Source of the DNA: an uncultured Clostridia bacterium
Lineage (GTDB): Bacteria > Bacillota > Clostridia > UBA1381
Length of the DNA stretch: 64,000 nt
Reading direction: 5' to 3'
Assembly (NCBI GenBank): GCA_934476075.1
Contig: CAKSNH010000012.1
Span: forward strand, 1-64,000
Below are positions 59,250 to 64,000 of the stretch, one piece after another (position 1 is the first letter of the stretch; each line of letters starts with the position of its first letter). A program made the position numbers and the translations under genes. The notes beneath the pieces were generated by a model, which made no database searches, had not been told where the DNA came from, and saw only the letters and a list, made by a program, of their open reading frames with translations.

Positions 59250-61008
59250 GAGAAATACCTTTTTTGAGGACGAGAAAATTGAAAAGAAGATAGATATTAA
59301 GCAGCTTGGCAGAACTCTTAAATATATTCTGCCGTATAAAAAACTGCTGATACTGGTAAGTATTATGATGCTGGTGGCATCGGTGGTATCGCTGTTTCCG
59401 CCGAGAATTTTAAAATATCTTGTAGACGTGGTTGTTGCAGATAAGGATTACAGACAGCTGGCACTTGTCGGCGGCGGATTGATTTTTCTTGCGGCGGTGG
59501 AAATTTTGTCAACGTTTATTCAGACGAGAAGTATGGGTAAGATGGGACTTGAAATTATTTCCCAAATTCGTACCGATATTTTTGACCGGCTGCAAGAATT
59601 AGCGTTTGATTATTTCGATAATCGTCCCGACGGCAAAATTGTGGTTCGTGTAACGGAGTATATCAACGGTTTGGCGGAATTTTTCTCAAACTATGTTATG
59701 ATGTTTGCTGTTTACATAGTAAAACTTGTGGTTGTAACAGTGTTTATGTTTTCACTCAGTCCGGAACTTACATGGATTGTTTTGGCAACCGTTATACCTA
59801 TGATGTGCGTTGTGTTTCTGCTGCGTTCCATGCTTAGGGGAATGTATACGTCACTGCGTATGAAAAACTCCAACCGTACCGCATTTATTGTAGAATCTAT
59901 TATGGGCGAGCAGATTGTTAAAAATTATAACCGTACGGAATTTAATAAAAAGACATATGAGAAAATTCATATGGAAAGCGTAAATGTATGGTGGAAGATT
60001 GTAAAATTTTCAAGATTAAATCACCCTATTGTGCAGAGCTTTTGGCAGGGGGGAATATTGTGCATTTATGCGGTGGCATTGTCATTGATTTTAAAGGGCA
60101 ATGATTTGATTACTGCCGGTATGGTTATAACATTTACCACATATATGGGTTTGTTCCAAGGACCGTTGTCGCAAATATCCACTATCATACAGGAACTTGC
60201 ACAGGTAAGTTCAAATTTGGAGCAGGTATTCGATACTATTGATTATCCGTTGGAAATCAAGGAAAAGGAAGACGCTGTCGAATTAAAAAATGTGCATGGG
60301 GATATTGCGTTTAATGATGTCACATTTGCATATGAGGACGGCAACAATATTTTGGAGCATTTTAATCTGAATGTAAAGCACGGCGAAACAATAGCATTGG
60401 TAGGTCCGACAGGTGCGGGAAAGACTACCGTAATAAATATGCTTACCAGATTTTATGATGTAAAACAGGGGAGCGTAACCATTGACGGAACAGATATAAG
60501 AGATACTACCATACATTCACTGCGTAATGAGATAGGTGTGCTTATGCAAGAGCCGTTTATTTTCAAAGGCACTGTAATAGACAATATCCGTTACGGCAAA
60601 TGGGACGCAACCGACGAAGAATGTATCAAGGCGGCAAAACTTATTTTTGCCGATAAATTTATTAAGCGGTTGTCGGGCGGTTATCATCATGTATTGGAGG
60701 AGCGTGGCGACGGATTGTCGGCGGGCGAAAAGCAGCTGATAAGCTTTGCAAGAATTGTGCTTAAAAATCCGTCGGTTATTATCCTTGACGAGGCGACAAG
60801 TGCTATCGATACCGAAACCGAGATATACATAAAAGAGGCATTGGATATATTGATTAAGGATAAGACCGCATTTATTGTGGCACACAGATTATCAACTATC
60901 CGAAACGCAGACCGAATTTTATATATAAGCAACAAAGGTATAGCCGAGGAAGGTACGCATGAGGAACTTATGGCAAAGAAAGGCTTGTATTATGATTTGG
61001 CAAGGTAG
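59242..61008 (+). CDS. ABC exporter subunit B (fused membrane and ATPase domains)
   Basis: 588 aa partner half-transporter. Six transmembrane helices lie within residues 20-320. The ATPase has Walker A GPTGAGKTTVI, signature GLSAGEKQLISFAR and Walker B VIILDEATSAID. Here Walker B is canonical but the signature is LSAGE instead of LSGGQ, the complement of subunit A. GAGGTG precedes the ATG at 59242. Together the subunits should form a BmrCD/TM287-288-type exporter for drugs, peptides or lipids. Confidence 0.93.
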   Translation: MAKRNTFFEDEKIEKKIDIKQLGRTLKYILPYKKLLILVSIMMLVASVVSLFPPRILKYLVDVVVADKDYRQLALVGGGLIFLAAVEILSTFIQTRSMGKMGLEIISQIRTDIFDRLQELAFDYFDNRPDGKIVVRVTEYINGLAEFFSNYVMMFAVYIVKLVVVTVFMFSLSPELTWIVLATVIPMMCVVFLLRSMLRGMYTSLRMKNSNRTAFIVESIMGEQIVKNYNRTEFNKKTYEKIHMESVNVWWKIVKFSRLNHPIVQSFWQGGILCIYAVALSLILKGNDLITAGMVITFTTYMGLFQGPLSQISTIIQELAQVSSNLEQVFDTIDYPLEIKEKEDAVELKNVHGDIAFNDVTFAYEDGNNILEHFNLNVKHGETIALVGPTGAGKTTVINMLTRFYDVKQGSVTIDGTDIRDTTIHSLRNEIGVLMQEPFIFKGTVIDNIRYGKWDATDEECIKAAKLIFADKFIKRLSGGYHHVLEERGDGLSAGEKQLISFARIVLKNPSVIILDEATSAIDTETEIYIKEALDILIKDKTAFIVAHRLSTIRNADRILYISNKGIAEEGTHEELMAKKGLYYDLAR

Positions 61009-61033
61009 AGGAGAATAAATTTCAGTATAAATG

Positions 61034-61064
61034 AAAAAACGGCAGTTAAACTGCCGTTTTTTTT
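61034..61064. terminator. Terminator shared by the exporter and the convergent dehydratase gene
   Basis: AAAACGGCAGTT pairs with ACTGCCGTTTT, with eight T on the + strand and an A-run on the other side, so it can work in both directions between convergent genes. Confidence 0.92.
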
Positions 61065-61081
61065 AAAATTTTAAATAAATA

Positions 61082-62122
61082 TTATTTTGTCATATTGGCA
61101 AGCTCATTTTGAATGTAAGCAAGCGAGGCAATCTTTGCTTTTGTTTCTTCGACAGACAAAATCCGTGTGTTGTTTGAATTAAATTCTGTCAGCTTGTTGC
61201 GGTTGGTATTGCCTTTGCTGAAATATTTATCATAATTCAATCCACGCTTGTCACAAGGAACACAATAGAAATTGCCCATATCAATAGCACCGGCACATTC
61301 TTCATTGGTGAGCAGTGTTTCATACATTTTTTCGCCGTGACGGATACCTATTATCTTAATATCCTCTTTCTTTCCGCCGAACAACTCACAAACCGCCTCA
61401 GCTTGGGTCTGAATGGTGCACGCAGGAGCTTTCTGCACGAGAATATCTCCGGACTTACCATTTTCAAAAGCAAACAAAACAAGGTCAACCGCCTCATCAA
61501 GCGACATGATAAAACGAGTCATTGTCGGTTCGGTCAAAGTAATAGGATTACCGTTTTTGATTTGTTCAATCCACAGCGGAATAACAGACCCACGGGAACA
61601 CATTACATTTCCGTAGCGTGTACAGCAGATTTTTGTAGTATTGGTTGTTCGGGACTTTGCCACTATAACCTTTTCCATCATTGCTTTTGATGTGCCCATA
61701 GCATTGACGGGGTATGCGGCTTTATCAGTCGAAAGGCATACAACATTTTTTACTCCGGCATCAATGGCGGCTGTCAGAACATTTTCCGTACCCAAAACAT
61801 TGGTTTTGACAGCCTCGATAGGAAAGAATTCGCATGACGGAACTTGTTTGAGTGCGGCGGCATGAAATATATAATCAACACCATACATAGCATTTTTCAC
61901 TGAATTAATATCACGCACATCGCCTATATAAAAACTGATTTTTTCTGCTAATTCAGGCATCTTTACTTGAAATTCATGACGCATATCGTCTTGTTTCTTT
62001 TCATCACGGGAAAATATTCTGATTTCTTTAATATCGGTTTTAAGAAAACGATTTAATACGGCATTTCCGAAAGAGCCTGTTCCGCCCGTAATCATTAAGG
62101 TTTTATTTTCAAAAAGTGACAT
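61082..62122 (-). CDS. CapE/PseB-type UDP-N-acetylglucosamine dehydratase
   Basis: 346 aa extended short-chain dehydrogenase. The NAD-binding motif is ITGGTGSFGNAVLN near the N-terminus, followed by FSRDEKKQDDMR and FHAAALKQVPSCE. The active-site stretch is STDKAAYPVNAMGTSKAMMEK, with Met in the usual Tyr position as in FlaA1/CapE inverting dehydratases. It makes 4-keto-6-deoxy sugars for capsule or flagellin glycans. GGGGAA lies eight bases before the ATG at 62122. It is alone, so the downstream sugar pathway is not visible. Confidence 0.9.
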   Translation of the reverse strand: MSLFENKTLMITGGTGSFGNAVLNRFLKTDIKEIRIFSRDEKKQDDMRHEFQVKMPELAEKISFYIGDVRDINSVKNAMYGVDYIFHAAALKQVPSCEFFPIEAVKTNVLGTENVLTAAIDAGVKNVVCLSTDKAAYPVNAMGTSKAMMEKVIVAKSRTTNTTKICCTRYGNVMCSRGSVIPLWIEQIKNGNPITLTEPTMTRFIMSLDEAVDLVLFAFENGKSGDILVQKAPACTIQTQAEAVCELFGGKKEDIKIIGIRHGEKMYETLLTNEECAGAIDMGNFYCVPCDKRGLNYDKYFSKGNTNRNKLTEFNSNNTRILSVEETKAKIASLAYIQNELANMTK

Positions 62123-62260
62123 TATATTCATTCCCCATTTCTTTGGCAGCCAATACTTTGCAAATAGCTAAATCAGACAAATTATATCAAAAAAAAGATT
62201 AAAAGTCAATGACAGTGTAAATGCTTTTGCATTTTTTTGTAAAATACATTCAAGCAAAAA

Positions 62261-63079
62261 TTATTTAAGAAATTTTTTAGGTGATTTGCCCGTAAAGCGT
62301 TTAAACGTTTTATAAAAAGTGGAATAATCATTGAATCCGCACTGAAAACATACGGAGGTTAAATCTTTTCCCTCGGTTATGAGCGATTTGGCTTTTGCAA
62401 TACGGCGTGTGTTTATATACTCCTTGACCGACAATCCTGTCGCCTCCTTAAATATATGGCATAGATGATACTTGTTTATAAACAGCATATCGGCAAGTGT
62501 GTCAAGCTTAATCTGTTCGTGCAGATTTTCGTTTATATATTTTATAATCAACTCGATTTTCGGGTTGACAGCACGTTTTTTCAGCTGAGCCGACTCGAAA
62601 TTTTTCGCAAAAATATTATTTATGTTCACTAAAAATTGTATCATATACGTTTTTATCATCAAATCGCTTTCCGGTACTCTGTTTACCACATAATGCTCAA
62701 TATCATAAAAATACTTGTCCAAATTATACTCTCTTACCGTTTCGGCGGAAATTTTATTAAATTCACCGAGCGGACGTCTGTTGATAAATTTCAGCAAATC
62801 TATATCAAGTCCGGCAAGAAACATATCGGATATTTGCACAAATTTACGCTCGTACTGAACGGGTGAATTAAATGCTATTGCGTGCAGCTCGTTCGGGCGA
62901 GTGATGAACAAATCACCGGCGGAGGCGGAATATTCGCTGTTTTCTACTATATATGTTGCGTCACCGCTGATAAAATACAAAAATTCATAGTATTTGTGCA
63001 GATGCATCCTATATTTATTGATTTTTGGCGAGTTTGAACTGTACATATAGTCGTCGGTACGGAAAGAAACATAACTCAT
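62261..63079 (-). CDS. AraC-family transcriptional regulator
   Basis: 272 aa. The N-terminal cupin-like ligand domain has MHLHKYYEFLYFISGDATYIV and ITRPNELHAI. The C-terminal double helix-turn-helix has LADMLFINKYHLCHIFKEATGLSVKEYINTRR and VCFQCGFNDYSTFYKTFKRFTGKSPKKF. It is divergent from the glycoside hydrolase gene, with repeated sites between them, so it most likely activates that gene in response to a sugar. Confidence 0.93.
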   Translation of the reverse strand: MSYVSFRTDDYMYSSNSPKINKYRMHLHKYYEFLYFISGDATYIVENSEYSASAGDLFITRPNELHAIAFNSPVQYERKFVQISDMFLAGLDIDLLKFINRRPLGEFNKISAETVREYNLDKYFYDIEHYVVNRVPESDLMIKTYMIQFLVNINNIFAKNFESAQLKKRAVNPKIELIIKYINENLHEQIKLDTLADMLFINKYHLCHIFKEATGLSVKEYINTRRIAKAKSLITEGKDLTSVCFQCGFNDYSTFYKTFKRFTGKSPKKFLK

Positions 63080-63124
63080 TGGTAAACCCTCTTTAATTTG
63101 TTGTTAAGTTTATTATAAATTAAA

Positions 63125-63215
63125 TCCGCAACTTTTGCAATATAAATCGCAATAATATCACAAAAAAATATAAAGTTTATCAAAATCGCAATTTTTGCAA
63201 TATTTGCGGCAATAT
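63125..63215. promoter_or_regulatory. Two direct repeats 60 bp apart between araC-type gene and GH2 gene
   Basis: CCGCAACTTTTGCAATAT (63126-63143) and TCGCAATTTTTGCAATAT (63186-63203) differ at two positions, and each is followed by a further CGCAA/GGCAA half site. The 60-bp spacing is close to six helical turns. AraC-type regulators bind direct repeats, so these are the likely operators. The second copy is ~95 bases from the GH2 start. Confidence 0.6.
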
Positions 63216-63299
63216 AGGCAATTTATTTATCAAAAATGTGTGTTATTATAAATATAACAAAAAAATATTTTGTAGAAAATATAAAAAGGAGAGAGGGAA

Positions 63300-64000
63300 A
63301 TGAGAAGAAAAGGTTATGCACTGTGTGCAATGCTTATTGCACTGCAAATGGTATTGAGCTGTTTGCCGAGTTTGGCATTTGCCGCAGCTGACGGCGAAGA
63401 ACCAACCGTTTATACCGAACTTGAAAGTCCGGCAGTTACATATAATATGAACGTTGACTGGAAATTCAAAAAAGCCGGTGATATAAGCACTGAAACAGAC
63501 TCATTGCCGGAAGTTAAAGAACTTCACAAAGATTCAAACGGAAAATACTTCTATGAAGTAGGCTATGACGATTCAGCATGGGAAACGGTCAGCGTACCGC
63601 ACCCAATCAACGCAGATGATTCATTCGACGGAGTTGGTGTTGACGCCGGTGAAGCAAGTCTTTACAGAGGTTTTATGTTTTACAGAAAGAACATCACAAT
63701 CCCTGAATCTGATGCGGGAAAGAAATTCATTCTTGAATTTGAAGCGGTAAGACAAAGCGTTTACCTATATGTAAACGGCGAGATGGCAGGCTACTATGCG
63801 GCAGGCATCACAGCAATGGGTTTTGATATTACTCCTTACATCAAAGCAGGTGAGGAAAACCTTATTGCGGTTGCAACTGATAATAATTCAGACCGTGGCT
63901 TGGGAAGCGGTGTTGCAACAAGAGAAACAATTCCGGGTCATGAACCGGGTGACAATTCGGGTATAGGTTACCAATGGAATACAAAGGACTTTAACGAAGT
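63300..64000 (+). CDS. Secreted glycoside hydrolase family 2 enzyme (N-terminal part)
   Basis: The reading frame is open from the ATG at 63300 (after GGAGAGAGGG) to the window end, 233 codons so far. Signal peptide residues 1-29 (RRKGYALCAMLIALQMVLSCLPSLAFAAA). The GH2 sugar-binding jelly-roll follows: NVDWKFKKAG, DDSAWETVSVPH, YRGFMFYRKNITIP, FEAVRQSVYLYVNGE and GFDITPYI with NLIAVATDN. The catalytic barrel lies beyond the edge, so beta-galactosidase, glucuronidase or mannosidase cannot be told apart. Confidence 0.9.
   Translation, partial: MRRKGYALCAMLIALQMVLSCLPSLAFAAADGEEPTVYTELESPAVTYNMNVDWKFKKAGDISTETDSLPEVKELHKDSNGKYFYEVGYDDSAWETVSVPHPINADDSFDGVGVDAGEASLYRGFMFYRKNITIPESDAGKKFILEFEAVRQSVYLYVNGEMAGYYAAGITAMGFDITPYIKAGEENLIAVATDNNSDRGLGSGVATRETIPGHEPGDNSGIGYQWNTKDFNE

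Overview
The window is low-GC, Gram-positive-type DNA with AGGAGG-like ribosome binding sites, frequent TTG/GTG starts and TTGACA/TATAAT promoters. FliY, a short FlgE, SwrB-like and FapA-like proteins, YvyF/FlgM/FlgN and the FliW-CsrA pair point to a motile, flagellated member of the Firmicutes, most likely class Clostridia. The genus cannot be fixed from the sequence alone.

Layout. (1) 1-6531 is metabolic: a TPP-riboswitch-controlled thiC, an ArsR-type regulator, argC and argB with a methyltransferase between them, and a TcdA-like E1 enzyme. (2) 6692-9117 holds a protein that looks like a transposase (Y1/HUH) that has lost its catalytic histidines, a four-helix membrane protein, cheC-cheD, and a small convergent membrane ORF. 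(3) 9444-41691 is one very long co-directional flagellar operon: lytic transglycosylase, flgB-flgC-fliE-fliF-fliG-fliH-fliI-fliJ-motE-like-fliK-flgD-flgE-flbD-motA-motB-fliL-fliM-fliY-fliO-fliP-fliQ-fliR-flhB-flhA-flhF-flhG-fliA(sigD)-fapA-like-swrB-like-two rod genes-yvyF-flgM-flgN-flgK-flgL-fliW-csrA. (4) 41358-44221 is a tandem duplication of csrA plus flagellin. The two csrA-leader-flagellin copies look identical while the sequence after them has diverged. A 3' scrap of fliW sits at the junction. (5) 44221-50024 holds an orphan EutP-like GTPase and a translation cluster (L7Ae-like protein, S12, S7, EF-G, EF-Tu) with long, structured intergenic regions. (6) 50177-52708 is a cyclic-di-GMP-I riboswitch with a terminator in front of a secreted S-layer-homology protein. 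(7) 52878-57230 holds two glycosyltransferases, an unrecognised protein, and a large protein that resembles a dynamin-like GTPase without its P-loop. (8) 57311-61008 is a heterodimeric ABC exporter behind a LacI-type operator. (9) 61082-64000 holds a CapE/PseB-type nucleotide-sugar dehydratase (minus strand), an AraC regulator (minus strand) and a divergent secreted glycoside hydrolase family 2 enzyme that runs off the window end.

How the parts fit. The operon encodes the basal body, export gate, motor, hook and junction proteins plus sigma-28/FlgM control. FliW and CsrA then set flagellin translation through a CsrA-site-bearing leader, here present twice. The c-di-GMP riboswitch ahead of a surface protein a few kb downstream suggests a motile/sessile switch. 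fliD, fliS, cheA, cheW, cheY and cheB/R are not in the window.

Start codons were chosen from ribosome-binding-site spacing and family length. Promoters, operators and RNA folds are motif readings by eye and are untested.
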